From Combretum micranthum (lineage: Eukaryota; Streptophyta; Magnoliopsida; Myrtales; Combretaceae): a stretch of 64,000 nucleotides of DNA. The stretch covers positions 124,001-188,000 of the forward strand of contig JAMXBD010000426.1 in assembly GCA_024138025.1 (NCBI GenBank). Direction: 5' to 3'. This document shows positions 13,001 to 28,193 of the stretch, piece by piece. The stretch's first letter is position 1. Each line of letters starts with the position of its first letter. Below the pieces are notes generated by a model. The model worked only from the letters and a program-made list of their open reading frames with translations, was not told the DNA's origin and searched no databases. The position numbers and the translations under genes are program-made.

Positions 13001-16000
13001 TGCAGGTGAAAAGGTTGTCATTTTCATACGGCATGCCTATAAAGGTTTCAATGGTCTTAAGCTACTCACTCTTATTGCATTTATTTATTCATATGTATTT
13101 TTTCCCCAAAAAAGCTGGTCATTGGTCTTCTCTGAGCTGATGCAAAACATCATATCTTGGGTAGGAAGGCAGAGCCATGTCTATTCTTCATGATGTGTTT
13201 CTTGCAAATGTCCGGGTAAGTTTTTCTTCACTGTTCCCATTGTCGATCTTGAGCCACGTCAAATATTTGCCCAAGCTGAATTCTGTCCTCTTTATTCTTA
13301 AAGGTGAATTGCAATAACTTCCGTCCAAAATGCATTTATGTTGCGGTAATGTTGAGACGGATGATGGAGGCAATTTTAAACAAAGATGCAATGGATGACA
13401 AGGTAAATGATTCTTAGCCAATAAATATGGGTTGCTAAATGTATTACCCCTTCCCAAGCTATTTTGTTTCGCACAGAGTTGAATAGTCTTGATTCCATGT
13501 GTTGCGCTTCTTATTTAACAATAATTATGCTAAAGAGTGCCTGTGATGCATGTAATACCACAATCAGTTTGCAATTCTTGATACACTAAACATGTCATGA
13601 AATCTGGCCCAAAAAAAAAAAAAAAGATGTCATGAAATCCACGACAGTATTTTTCTTTTTTTGGGCCATAATCCATGACGGTATTAAAAATTAAATTTTC
13701 TAAACAAGTACGCTAATCAAATGTATGGAGCCACTTGTTTTACAGAATTGTTCAAAGTGTAGCAATATTAATAACTTATCTTAATAATGGGTGATCTCCA
13801 TTAAGCCTTGCGGGCAAATAACATTTACATTGTGAAACCTAAACAAATGTTTTTCAAATTATACATATACTTGCACTTGTAAGCTTTATTTTTAAAAGGG
13901 TTAATGTCAAAAATAGTATCTGAACTTAAGCAAAAAGTTTAATCAGGTACTGGTTTTGAATAATTTAGTACCTGAAGTAAGTTTTCACGATCATTTTTCT
14001 TACCTGATTGAACTTGCTTTAGGTAGCAAATTATTCAAAATCAAACTTTAGGTAGGAAAAATATACCTGGTGACTTGCTTTAGGTACCAAATTGTTTAAA
14101 ACTAAACTTTAGGTACTTGATTGAATTTTTTACGAAAGTTGAAGTATTATTTTTGACATTATCCCTTCTAAAAAATATTGCACTTGCACATCATGCAATA
14201 GTAGTTTTATGGGCTATAATTTTTTTTTTTTTTTAAATTACAAGCAACAGCCGGCTCTTATTTTGTCAAACAGTACATGTCATAGACACCTCTCCTGTCC
14301 AAGTTCTAGGGCTTCTAGTATTTGTCTTATGCCAAAGACAGTACCTATGTCCAATTAAAACACACTTGCTGGCCTCATTACGCAACTCATGGGTAGAAGG
14401 AAAAATTGTTAGTGCAAGTTACAGGTGATAAAATATTTGATTGTAGAGGAACTAAACCAAGCAATGCCTCTTAGGAGATTGTTTTGATTACGACTTATAA
14501 GGCTAGATGTTCTCATGCGGCTAGCATTTGTGAGCCAAATTATCCATAATCTTGAAAGGAGACTTATGAAGTTCACCAATATGTCTCTTTAAATAACCTT
14601 CCCTTCACATTGGCAACCTAGATGGGCCAGCGCACTTACTGCATCCATCTATTACTCATGGCAAGGCAGGATGTGATGAGTTGGAAATCTTGACCAGAGC
14701 GTGGATCAGCTGTTTAGATGGACCAAACTTTTATGCCTTTTTTGTAATTCTTTAGCTTTGTGCCTTTTTTCCCCCTCTCCTTTGGTCCAGCAGATGCTTT
14801 GTTTGTATAGTATCTTGTGTCCATGCATTATTTTGGTTTTTGCATAACACATTTTTACGCTCTTTTCTGTGTAGCACTTTTCTCTACTTGTAAGTAGTAG
14901 TTTTTACTTTTTGGTACTTGTACATTCTCCTCTTTTCTGATGAATTACTGAAGTATCCCAAAAAAAAAGGTAATACCAGGATAAGGCTCAGCAGTTATTG
15001 TTGTGAATTACATATTGTCTTGGATCAAATCCTACTAAGGACCTTTCCTAGGTTTGCCTATAAAGCACAAACTATAGTTAAATACCACCCCACCCAACAA
15101 AAGGAAAAAAAAAACACCCACCCACCCACACGCACACAGCAATTGAAAAAAAAAAAAAAAAAAAAAGAAAAGAAGAGAGAGAGAGAGAGTATAAACCGTA
15201 ATGTGGATTAGATATGTTGTTGTTTTGGGAATGGCTTCCCCCCTCCTTTTCTACCTTTTCTCTTTGCATCTCATTGAGACAGACAAACAAAAAAAGAAGT
15301 TGGTGTATATACTTCATAGGCTTACCAATTTTTCAAGTTCACTTGTAAAATATATATCTAACCAAATCATCTCTTTCTAGGACTATGTGGGAAATAAGCG
15401 ACTGGAGTTATCTGGACAATTAATTTCACTTCTTTTTGAGGTAAGTATCATTCAGATTTGTGTTTTGCAAGGTGAAAAGGCAAAAGCCACCTCATTCATT
15501 TGTTTACAATATCTAAATTGTAGGATTCGTTTAAAAATTTGATTCATCGGGTCCAGCAGTTGGAAGAGACTACCCTTTCAAAGCGCAGCAGGTCTAGCTC
15601 ACTTGACCTTTCCAGGGTAAGTGGTCAATACTGATTTGGAATGTCTATCTCGTTGTGCTTCGCAAGATCTTCTTAACCTCCATGCTAGTGGATACTGGCT
15701 ATTTTGATTCTCCTGTGTGTTGGAAATATAGTGCCAAAAGTAATGCTTTCAAATTGTTGTTATGCTTCTTGGAAGCTCTATGATCTCCATGAAAGTGGAT
15801 AATAATGGTTCTTGTTGATTGAACATGTGAATATTTGATAAAAGCTGAGGTAGGCTGCTTTTATTCAATGCAAGAATTAAGCTGTGCACTGGCCAGCTCT
15901 ATATAGAGGGCTGCTGCTCCTTTCAAAACTTTAAACAAATGGTTATGCCTATTGTATGATATCTCTTCTTGACAAAAATCTGGTCATCTAAAGCCCAAGC

Positions 16001-19000
16001 CTGATATTTCATTTAACTTCTCGACTGAGAAAAAACTGCTATAGTTTCTACCTTTTGTCATGATATTAAATGCTGGATTTTCTTTAGAAACTGATCCTTA
16101 AAATTTTTTTCTCCAGTTGTTACAGAGTGATATTATCACCAATGCTCTTGAACGAGCTCTTTCAACTGGCAACTGGGATCTCAAACGTTTCAGAATGCAC
16201 AGGAAGGGAATGACACAGGTTTCTTTATTCTGTTGCCTAAATGCTGTATTGCCTTTCATAGACAAGCTGCAGTTGCATAAATTTCCTGTTCGTAGGTCCT
16301 TGCACGATTATCCTTCATAGGATCAATGGGTCATGTGACAAGAATCCAGCCACAATTTGAGAAGTCGAGGAAAGTCAGTGGACCAAGGGCACTACAACCT
16401 AGCCAGGTGCTACTATTGATGTTAGTTTTATTCATAGTATGTTAGAAAACCGTGTTTTCTATGTTTTCTTCATGGTTTTCTGTTGATCCAATAAAGCAAC
16501 TCTTTGCTTCCAGTGGGGTATGCTTTGCCCATGTGATACTCCAGAAGGAGAAGCGTGTGGGCTTGTAAAGAATTTGGCTTTGATGACTCATGTCACAACT
16601 GATCAGGAGGAGGGTCCATTAATTTCTTTGGTAATTCCATTTGTCTATTTTTATGTTCTTATAATGGTATGTTCTATTTTGCCCAGAGGGGGGGAAAAAA
16701 AAAAGGTAGCTGCCTGTTTCAAAATTGTGATGTTTTAGAAATCCCTAGCATTTGTGCTATTGAATTTGAAGTATTTTTCTTCATTGAGGATTTCCCGCTA
16801 GTTTTTGATTTGATTCTCCTTTGTACTAGTGCTCCAAACATCAGATAAGATTAATCTAATCTTTCCTGTTTGTATACTAAGAAAGGCCTCAGAATATTAA
16901 ATTATTGCAAAAGAAAGATATTGACATCTATTATGTTGAATTCATTGTTATTGTGCTGCTTTAGTTGGTATTTGATTCAAGAATCGGTTCATGAATGCTT
17001 GTAATTTACATTCTAAGCTGCTGTTTGATATGGATTTCAATTTTCACGATGAATATTTAAGGTTATCTCTTAGCAAAGGGTCATGGGAGAATTCTACAAC
17101 GAACAAATGGGCAATGGAGATTTTATTTTTGTCAAAGATAGTGTTACATAGTGCTAAATCATCTAGTTGTCTTACTATCATGTTACTACTGATTCAGTGC
17201 TACTGTTTGGGAGTTGAAGATTTAGAACTACTATCCGGTGAAGAGCTGCACACACCCAACTCTTTTCTGATAATATTTAATGGGCTCATCCTTGGCAAGC
17301 ATAGAAGGCCACAGGTGCCTTTCATTTTAATCCATTAAAGCATAAAGATGCAGGTAGAAAGTAGTTTCACACACCAGATGTTCTTATGCTTGTGAATTTA
17401 CTCATCTTCAGAAATTTGCAAGTGCTCTGAGGAAGTTGCGAAGAGCTGGCAAAGTTGGGGAGTTTGTTAGTGTTTATGTCAATGAGAAGCAGGTGACCTA
17501 TTTTATCATTCCTTTTTCTCATATGGTGGCTATTGATCTACTTGCAATGCTCACGCTTGTCCTCTTTCTGATATTCTGTTCGAGTGATTAACCCCCTTTG
17601 GACTAATTCATTAGAAGTGGAAGAGCATATAGCTTATATGCTGTCGAATTATAACCCTCTCACTTGTTTGTCGAGAGAGCATTTGTAATTTAACCTTGCA
17701 GAGTGAGAAATTGTCTCTTTTTCAAGATTGTATTTTCATTTGTGTATATTTATATATATTACATGATTGATTTAATACTACATAATACCATACTTTATAT
17801 ACATTCATAAATTGTAAAGCATTTTTCATTTGTGCCTCTTCAAAAGTAATACCTTCCTTTAAAAGTACCAGCATTTGGCAAACCATTTTTATTAACTTAT
17901 CTTTCTTAATTTACAACCTTCTCAATGATGACTTTTTAATTATGTCTTCTTGTAACCTTTGCACGACTCAATGTAGATGGACATAACTTTTGACATTCCT
18001 ACATCTAGAAGCACCATAACTCTTCTATCATTTTTCTTAGCATGAATAAATACTTTAAACAAATCTTCCTGCACGGTGTGGGGTTTGCTTGAATTCTCCA
18101 CGATGAGTTAAATGCCCTTCGATCAATAACACTTTTTCTCTCCATATGAGCCTCTAACCTAAAGGTAAAATGGAATTTCCAGCATTGTGTTTACATTGCT
18201 TCTGATGGAGGTCGCGTTTGTCGTCCGCTTGTTATTGCTGATCAAGGCATATCAAGGGTCAAGGAGCATCACATGAAGGAGCTGCTGGTTAGTGCATTTC
18301 ATCTGTTCTTCCTGATGATAATTCCTCTAGAATGACCAATTACTTGTTTTATACTGTCCTGAAGGATGGTGTTCGTACCTTTGATGATTTTTTGCGAGAG
18401 GGATTGGTTGAGTATCTTGATGTTAATGAAGAAAACAATGCTCTGGTATGATATGCATTTTCAATTCCTGACTTTTAGTTTTTTCTCTGAGTAAATGCTG
18501 CACATTCCTGATTAAACAAAACACACATGGATTGTAGATTGCTTTATATGAAGTGGAGGCTACTCCAGAGACAACCCACATTGAGATAGAGCCATTCACT
18601 ATATTAGGTGTTATTGCTGGACTAATTCCTTATCCTCATCACAATCAGTCACCCAGGAATACATACCAGGTTTTTGTCTTGTATTTACTTTTCTGGATAA
18701 ATTTTGTCATGTTTACTCTTTTAAATAATTTGTAAATGTTTGGGTATTTTACTCTGCTGCTTCTATGAAACCCCAAAGTTGTTCTGGACTTGGTAACAGT
18801 GCTTGTGTTCTGCAGTGTGCTATGGGAAAGCAGGCCATGGGAAATATTGCCTATAACCAAGTAAGTCTCATGGCATAATTTACTGATTCATGGTGACAAG
18901 CTCATTCTTCAAATCCTGAGAATTCAATGAGTTATTTACGCTGATTTGTTTTGCCTTGCTTATTAAGCCATATGGTAGTCCTGGCATCTTTTAGATTTAA

Positions 19001-22000
19001 AATGACAACCTCCTACATGCAAGGCTGGGTCTTTTGTCCATGATACATTAATCAATCATTTTACAATAGGAACTAGTTTTTCACAACATGTTTGATCAAA
19101 TTGAATTGTCTTGTCTCACAGAACATATTATGGAAAATATGCATAGAGCCCTAGACTGGCATATTTCTAAGCCAATTGCAAGGAGTTTGGCCTAGTGTTA
19201 AGAAGCAATAAAATGCTTGACAAGTTTTGTGGGGTCTTCAGTTCAAATTCCATTAAGCAAACTTCTTGCTGCTACCTATATATTGGAAGATATATTTGGC
19301 CAAGCCATGGGTTTGGTAGATGGCTCATGTTCCTTGTTCAATTACAACCAAGTCCCTCTGTTTGGAGGGAAGGGAAGTATTAGCCCCTTGTAAGGTGCTG
19401 ACAGCATTTTATATATTTTTCCTTTTTTTCTTTGTTCTTGTAGTCACCGGTAGAACATCATTAATGAAGAACAGGAACAAAAATAAAATTTCAATGTGCC
19501 TCTTAACTTTTTCTGCCAAGAGTTATCTTAGATCACTGGTCTGTTCTCTTGAATTGCAATGGGGTTTCTTAGGTGTCCAAAAAGTGGTAAATCAAGAACA
19601 TGTGACTGAAGGTTCTGCCATTTCTTAATAATGCTAGGAGATGGTGTTGTGGCTATCATTTTAATGGACAGCTATACTTGGAACATGGGTTTCTCTTGCT
19701 TGCGAAGGTCCCTAAGCAAATACATTAAGCCACACAAGCATTTAATTAGGAAAAAATCACCCCAGTTAATTCTTTCAAGTTTTTAGGGGCATAAGAACAA
19801 GAAGCAGCAGTAGAGTTCCAGCTATTAAAGCCTAGATCAGTAGCTGTTGTGTTATGCTCTTGTTTATATGTTTGTGCATGTGCTTATGCAATCATGTAAG
19901 CTTTGCTAGGAGTCAAGTTGGATATGTTATAGTGTTTGTGTGTAAGTTTAAGTACTGGTTTAGACTATTATGGGCTCAGAGACTGCAATCAGCCATTTCC
20001 ACTGTAGTTGTCAGCCTGTCTTTGACGGATCCGATCAGGTGTTCATAATCTGAAGTTAAAAGGATTTGTACCTTTGCATGCAGCTACCAAAAATTTATGC
20101 TTGCAGCCAAAGCAATGTGGGTCTGTAAGGTATTGTGCAATTAGTGGTCATAAGAGTCAACTTGAAATTAATAAAAAATAGGAAGTTGGAGCAATGTATG
20201 CAAATGACAACTTGTAGAGATTGAACAAGGATTGTTACACAATCTAGAATATTGAACAAAGATTGAAAGGATCTGTCCAGGAATTGCTGGAGCAATGTAT
20301 ACAAGATCAAGATTTTATAACAGCCAGTCCAAATCCATGCAACAAAATTCTACAAACAACTTGTAGAGATCTATACTGGAGTCCCTGGACAATACTTAAA
20401 AAAAGCATCATGGATTATGTCATCTGTGTCTGAGGAGGGTAGTAAATGTTGGGAAACAAGTCACCTCAGTCGTTCCTCCTATCATTTGTTATCAGAGTTG
20501 TAAGAACAAGAAGCAGCAGTACAGTTCGAGCTCTTAAAGTCTTAACTCTTAAGAGTTGTAGCCATTGTGTTGTGTGTTTTTAGATGTCTCTGTGTAGGGG
20601 CTCATGTAATTGTGCTAGTGTTGCCAGGGGTCAAGTTAGATGTCTAATGATCTTGTGTATGTAAGTGTCAAATTAGGCTATTTTGTTTGCAGCCAAAGTA
20701 ATGTGGGTCAGTAGGGTATCATGCAGTTATTGGTCTTGGGAGTCAGTTTGAAATATGCAATTGTGTTGGAGAGTAAAAATGAGGAAGTGGATGCAAGTGG
20801 TAACTGCCACACTTGTGTTATGAATACGACAAAAATCAATGAATGAAGGTAAAGGTGCTGCTCATGAATTTTACAACTCTCGGGTTTGAAGGCAAGCTTT
20901 GATAAAAGTTACGTCTTCCTCAGTGGTGCTTCGCAGGTAGTGAAGGAGGAAATTCTCCATATCTTAAGTTTTAAGCTTGGGTCACTTCTAGTGAAATATC
21001 TTGGAGTGCCTCTTTTTGCATCCAAGCCAAATAAATCTACATGCCAATTCCTAGTGGAAAGATTCAACAAACGCATCACCATTGGACATGTAAAGTTTTA
21101 CCTTATGTAAGTTGTATCAATTGATAAAGAGTGTCCTCTTCTCTATTCAAGTGTATTGGTCTTCTATTTTTATTCTTCCAAAGAGTATTTTGAAGAAGTT
21201 AACAACAAAAATGATTAGCTTCCTTTGAAATGGCAATGATGAAATGAAGGCTAAGGCAAAAATTGAATGGTATACTGTGTGCAAATCCAAGAAGGAAGGT
21301 GGGTTTGGGCATTACTGACCTCGTTTCATGAACAAGGCTGCCCAACAAGCATATTTGGTTTCTCTGTTCAGATGTTATGGATTCCCTGTGGTTTTAGGGG
21401 TGCGGTCAGATCTTATAAAAGAGAAAAACTTTTGGTTGATGAAAACACATTCAGTAGCCTCTTGGTTTTAGAGGAAATCTTGCAATTGAGACCACTCACT
21501 CAAAGCCTTCTTAAATGGGAGGAGGTAGGTAACGGATACAAGATTTCTCTATAGTATGATGAATGGCATCCTAAAGGCCCATTGGTAGATTGGTTAGGGC
21601 AAAGGGTTATTTTTTCTTTTGGTATCCCAAAAGAGGCTCGTCTTTGTAGTATCATTAGCAAGGGTGGTTGGGATTGGCCACCAAGATCAATTTGGGAAAG
21701 GGTCAAGTTTGATTTGAGTTGTGGACTAATCTTGTTGGTGGAAAACCAAATCTTTAGTATGGAAGGATAACCCATCAAAGTCTATCTATTAAAGAAGCTT
21801 ATGCTCGATGTTGTGGGCAGGAGTCAAGCCTCCCTGGTTAAATTTCGTATGGTTTAAAAAATTGGTTCCTTGACATGCCTTCTTTCTTTGGCTAGTTGCA
21901 CATCAAAGGATGGTCACTCAGGACAAACTTGTGCTATGGGTGTTATTTCCCATAACTGTTGTTTTCTTGCAATAGGGAGGAGTCACATACTCATATTTTT

Positions 22001-25000
22001 CTTACTTGCTCTTATGCCAAGAGATTTGGAAGAAGCTAAAGAGACAATCCATGTGGAAAGCATATTCCCCTTTGAAGCTGGAAGTATCCAAGAGCTTTTT
22101 AACCACATAGGCCCCTGCTCTCCCCAACATCGAAGATCATCACCAGTTTGGTCATTTACATATATAGAGAGTGAGGAATGAGAAAAGGCTTGGAATTAGA
22201 TCTCGGTCTGGACTTGAAGTGACCCGAATTATTTTGTTTTACTTTTCTTTGCTAGGATAGTACTCTGGTGATGTAATCTGCCAAAGATCGATCTTAGCAC
22301 CTTGTTTTGTTTTTGTATGATGTGTTGCTCGAGGTTTTAGGCCTTTTGTGAGTCCTATCTCTTGATTTTTGTTTTGAGGTGGCGTGTTTGCTTCTTTCTT
22401 TTCTTTTTTCTTGTATTTATTCTTATATCAATTTATATCAATGAAAATCTGACATTACATCCAAAAAAAAAAAAGAAGGTAAGTTTTATTTTCACCAATC
22501 ACCACACAAAAAATTTCAGATTTGTTTTCAAAGAGATAGTAGGGTTCTCTCTTAATCTAGCCTCTATAAGAGATAGTTGGGTTCTCTCTGTAATGAGCCC
22601 TGAAAATTCATTTCAAATTGATTTTTTTAAATCTTCTTTGCTAAATTGGTCACCTTTGATGACCTTTTGATGTCATCACCTTTCCTAATGATGAGTTGAC
22701 TAATTACTCCATAAATATTGAATTAAGAGGAAATTTCTCTTCTTAAAGGAGGCTTCCTGGAGGCAGAATCTTTAGTTTTATGCTTAAAGATGAGTCTTTT
22801 CACATAATGGCTCATGCAATTGGAAGGGTAATCATGTTGGGTTGGTAATATTAATGGTGATGATTTGAGAACGCAGGTGAACTTCTCATGAGATTTACTA
22901 CCTGTGTGTTCCTCAAGTTAGTTGTGAAGTGGTCGGCTGTTAATAAAAGGATTTGCTTTAACTATTAAAAGTCATCAATTCTTTTATATCATCAACCTCG
23001 TCCTGTTGGAAGGTTTTAGGTTTCATTTTTTCCTTTATACTTTTAGTTCTTCTTCTTCTTGGTTTAGAAATTAAATTTACCTTAGTATTGAAGTGGGAGG
23101 TCTTGAATTCAATTCCATGCCTACTTCTATATGGTGGACCTTTTCAAAACATAACACTGATAATTTATTTATTGCTTAAAAAAATGTACATCAGAGCCTA
23201 ATAAGGAGCCGATTTGTAATCTAAAAATATCTAGCCTTTACAAAATGGATCTGGACTAAAAAAATTTTCAGTGAAGAAGTTTGATCTTAGGCTTCTTGCT
23301 TTGCTTGCCAAATCTCTGTCTTGCGCCCTTAAAATATGATGAAGAAAAGCCTGAAGTTGATTCATCGAAGCTTGAATGCTTCTAATTTTGTACCTTTCAT
23401 CCCATTTGATTTGACAAATGTAAAAGCCACAATGTCATTAAATTTGAGTGCCACTACAATGCCATTGTAATATAGATTTTGCTGCAAACACCAGTTCAGA
23501 TCAATCTCTATAGCCATTTGGTTTCATGATTTATATAAGATTGAATTTTAACACTCTCCTTAAGCAAAAACAATCCTTCCAAGGTTGTCAAGCACCACTC
23601 CACCAATAGTTCTATGTGGTGGGCTTTACTTAGTATTTAAGCCCTATGTTATGGGATGGGAGGTTTCCTATCCTGAGTGTCTAGTCGTCATTCAAGCATC
23701 CCTCATATTATCATTTACTTATGTTCTAGAAGAGAAGATTGCCTTCTCTCATCCTGTTTATGTAGGTTTGTTCCAAACCTATTGTTCTCTTAAGAAGTAC
23801 CATCATGACGTTGCTACAGTCCCCTTCTTGTATAGCAAGTTTAACTATTCCAATTGGTTTCGGCCTATAGTTGCCTCATCAAGAGAGTGGCACTAGCTCC
23901 TAAACAATTTGCTCATGAGAGGTCAAACCCGTTTTAAGAGTAAGCTTACTCTCCGGACATACTCCATTATTGATGCCACTCGCAACATCTCATCTCTGAG
24001 TTGAACACTCTGACTCGACCCTTAACACTCGGATCGTGACAATTTCTCTCACCTAAATCTATGATGCCCTCGTCATGTGGCGAATTGTTGCCACCACTAC
24101 ACCCTCTAGATCTCCAACTATACCCAAGATCATCCCTTCAAGAATTCGGGCTTCCATAGGCTTCCTTTACCTCTACCCATTTTCACATCCTTCAAGATTG
24201 CCTTTTGTTGAGTACCTAACGATAGTGTTTACATGTTGAAGTACATTTGCATACATTTGGGTAGATTCTTGTTTCAAACTTTGACTAGCGGCACATTTGC
24301 CCCTCTAGCAACAATGTCTTTCTTTGGTAGCTACTCCCCACCTCAAGTTTCATCTACATGAGCCAACTTGACAACAAGAGTTATGTGTGTATTAAGTGCT
24401 TTAGGTATCATTTAAATGGTCTATCAGGGTTAGAAATTTGGCCTTGATACCACTTATTATGGAATGGGGAGGTTCTTCTTTCTGGAGTGCTCATGTGGTA
24501 CTTGACTGTCTCTCATATTATCATTTGCTTATATTTTGGATGGCTAGCTAGTCTTTTCTCGTCCTATTTACCTAGAATGGGAGGTTCTCCTCTTTTGGAG
24601 TGCCCATGTAGTACTTGACTATCCCTCATATTATCATTTACTTATATTTTGGATGGCAAGCCAGTCTTCGCTCATCGTATTTACCTAGATTGTTCCTAAC
24701 TCTTCCTATATGGAGCTTCATCTTGGTATTGCTAAAATCTTCCTCTTGTTTGGGAGGTTGAACTATTCCAACTAGTTTCAGCCTGTCATATCCTCATTAA
24801 GGTTTGAATTTACTTATCATGTATCAAAATGTTATAGGGTTAACCACTCATGATGGAGCAAAAATAAGTCCAACGGTATATAAAGTGTAGATATCTCAAA
24901 TATAAAAGGGAAAACATTAATATTGCAATGCATGGATGGCGCCCAAAAGAAGCTGGGATACATAGTGCTCACTTGGTCTTTATTCCACGAGTTTATATAA

Positions 25001-28000
25001 TTGTCTTGTGCAGACACATTTTTGGGAATTGTGATTAATTTTTTGCTTTACCTGTTAAGTGTTTGTATGAACTTGTATGCCCATTAACAGAAATTGCTGT
25101 TATATGTTTTGGTGTCTTTTATCTTGTTTTCAGACCATCTGATTGTGGTGATAATATGTGCATGCTTGAGTTAAATTAACATTGATATTTCTAACCATGT
25201 AGCTAAATCGAATGGACACATTGCTGTACCTGTTGGTCTACCCCCAACGACCCCTGCTGACAACAAGAACAATTGAGCTGGTTAGTTTTGCAGAGTTATT
25301 TGAAGGTTGCATGTAGAAATGTGAATTGTTGAAAATTTCCCTTGTGGTCCCAGGTTGGATATGATAAGCTTGGAGCAGGGCAGAATGCAACTGTTGCAGT
25401 AATGAGTTATAGTGGCTATGACATAGAAGATGCAATTGTCATGAATAAATCATCTCTAGATCGAGGCTTTGGTCGATGTATTGTTATGAAAAAGTATCCA
25501 CCTATTTTTTTCATTTACACTATTTAGGTTTTCCATGAGTTGCATGCCAAATATTCCTAATGTTTCATATGAATTACCAGGTGTACTGCTGTCAATCAGA
25601 AATATGAGAATAAAACATCTGATCGAATATTGAGGCCACCGAGGAGAGATGACATGGGCAAGAAAGGCTCTAATCCACACTGGGAAAAGATGCAGGTAGT
25701 TAAATATTATTGTTGTTTTGGTTTCTACTAAAAGATCACAGTCCATTGAGCCATCCTTCTCTGGATGGATTTTCGTGAACAAGAAGTCCCTTTTGTCTTA
25801 TCCTCATCTTATTTATTCTTCAAAGTTCCAACTTCTGCATCATCTATGTGCTTATTATTCCTAACTTGCTTAACATAGCTTCATATTCAGATTTCTCAAG
25901 AGTCTTGGTGAATTCATCTATCTCTTCATTATTTGTTGGAATAAAATCAGATTGATATCACCATTCTGAAAGTTTGATTTGATAAAATGTCTATTCAATT
26001 TGCAGTCGCTTCATTCTATTGTGTTAGTTGGGTTCTGCATAATACTTACAACTGATTTACCATCACTATACATCATTGTTGGTTTTGTATAATCAACCTA
26101 CAGATCTCTCATCAACCTTGTAGTCAAATTACTTCACACAGTCAATGTGAAAGAGCATGAAGCTTAGCTTTTGCACTATTTCTAACTACGCAAATTGCAT
26201 CTTACATCTTCATGTCACTTGGATTACCATGCACTTTAGTGTAGTGACCAGTCATGGCTTGCTATCCCCAGCATTGCCTGTCTAGTTGGCACCAGAGAAT
26301 GCTTGATGTTTCTAGTTTGATTCTTCTGCACCATAAGCCCTTTACTCATAGTACCATTCAAGTACTTCAGGATATTATTTGCAGAATCCAAGTGTCGTTT
26401 TTTAGGAGTATACATAACTTGATTACTAAGCTAACTACATGAACAAAACATGGCTTATTAAGTGATAAATAAATCAATCAATCTCTTAAAACGGCACCAA
26501 TGCTGTTCTCTGTACCATGTTCCATGTCCATTAGTTGTACACTTCCAATTGTATTCAAGGGCTATTGCAACTGGTTTACAAACTAATTTTTCAGTTTCTT
26601 TGAAGGTTCAACTATGTGTTTTATTTCAATGATAAAGTACTACTTCTAATCCTAGCAACTTCAAACCGCAAGAAGAATGTAAAGTTTCCCAGTCCATTGA
26701 CTTCATAATCAAACACGATAACCTCTTGACATTCTATCCTAGCCTGATTGGCACTAGTAAAATTCGACAAACAATGGTTGATTGGGTTGACACTAGTCAT
26801 ACCTTAATCAAATTAAAGTTGAGCTAAACATTTGAATTATACCCATGGTGATTGTTGCAATTCATGAAGAGATTTTTTTCAACTTATAACCTTTCCACTT
26901 GAATATGGTGACTGAAAAATCAGATGCCATTTTCATATAAATCTTGTCCTGTAGTTTTCCCTTTAGGAAACGTTTTTGCACTATCAAGCTAATGTGATGG
27001 TTAATCTAAATTCATGGCAAGTAAAAGCAACATCTAGAAGGAATTGGGCTTTGTAACTGGTGTAAGGGTCTCCACCTGTTTGCACATATCCTTTACTACA
27101 ACCAGGCTTTGAATCTTGCTGGGCTTCCATCTTCTTTATATTTCACAGAAAAAAGCCATTTGTTACCAACCACTGTTCTCCTCTTGGCAGCTCCATCAGG
27201 TCTCATGTGCCATTCTTACATTGTGCACCCATTTTTTTCAACCTATTCTGCTATCTTAAGAGCTTCATTCACATCTCTAGGGATGTCTATCTGTTAACTT
27301 GTACCATGAAAGCTGGGAAGTCAGGTGAATATGCTGAGTAGAAATTAGATAGTTAGCACAAGTTCTTTCTACTTTCCTTAGAGTTATGGGCACATGATTA
27401 TCGTCATTATGCCCAGCCGCCACTTGCAACTTGTATCGACACATTTTCCTTGTTCAAATCTTGAACTTTTCCCTTTAAGTTCAATGATGGGCATACTTAT
27501 TGTTTTATGATTTTATGAGTGTACTACCTTCTCGGGGTTTGAATGATCAGTGATGGGCATACTCATTTCTCACCCCATCTTTAGGACACTCCCGACAAAC
27601 GACATATAATAGGATCATTTCCTTCATAGTTCCACATGTACATTGTAATACTCTTTGATTTCTGCATTACCCTTGTTAGTACTCTGAATCCTTGATCTAA
27701 TATCAAAAACTGCAACGTATTCTCAAGATCATGGTAAAGACAATGTCCAATGTCTTTTGCAGTTTCAAAAGACGGATATATGAGCCAATTCTTCGGCTTC
27801 AACAAGATACCAACTCAACCAGGATTATGGAATTTTAACTTCCTATATGGAATAAGTTTCCCAAGTGGATGAAGGTACTGTAATAGTTTCAATTAAATAC
27901 CTAATTTATCCTCTTCCTCGAATGACTAGCTTAACAGATTGAAATCATTCTCTGAAATTTAATCCGATTAGCCTATGTTGGTTAAGATGTAGGGAATGTT

Positions 28001-28193
28001 GGTTGCTGATTTTGTAGTGAGGGGGGCTTGGTATTTTGGACCATGCTTTTGGAACAGAGTTGCTTAAGTGTGGAACCTTTGTATGGGTTGTGATAAAACT
28101 CTTTAAATACACAGTTAGATCCATTCACTCAATGCAATGTTCTTGGAGTTGGAGAAAGATTTCGGGCTTATTTTGGTTTTGTTTGGGTTTTTT

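Larger units (their letters stand above)
5741..13005 (+). other. NRPC2 intron 8 (7.3 kb), nested transposons
   Basis: Holds an old antisense copia element (about 6200-11565) carrying three later insertions (6826-7480, 8109-8288, 10647-11478). 5741-6200 and about 11570-13005 are AT-rich with homopolymers (for example the A18 run near 12259) and no recognisable gene. Confidence 0.85.
18861..25202 (+). other. NRPC2 intron 22 (6.3 kb)
   Basis: Contains a SINE-like element (about 19186-19450), a pair of direct repeats (19795-20200, 20505-20790), a sense LINE (20862-22475) and three related repeats (23655-24690). About 22480-23570 and 24700-25202 show nothing recognisable. Confidence 0.8.
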
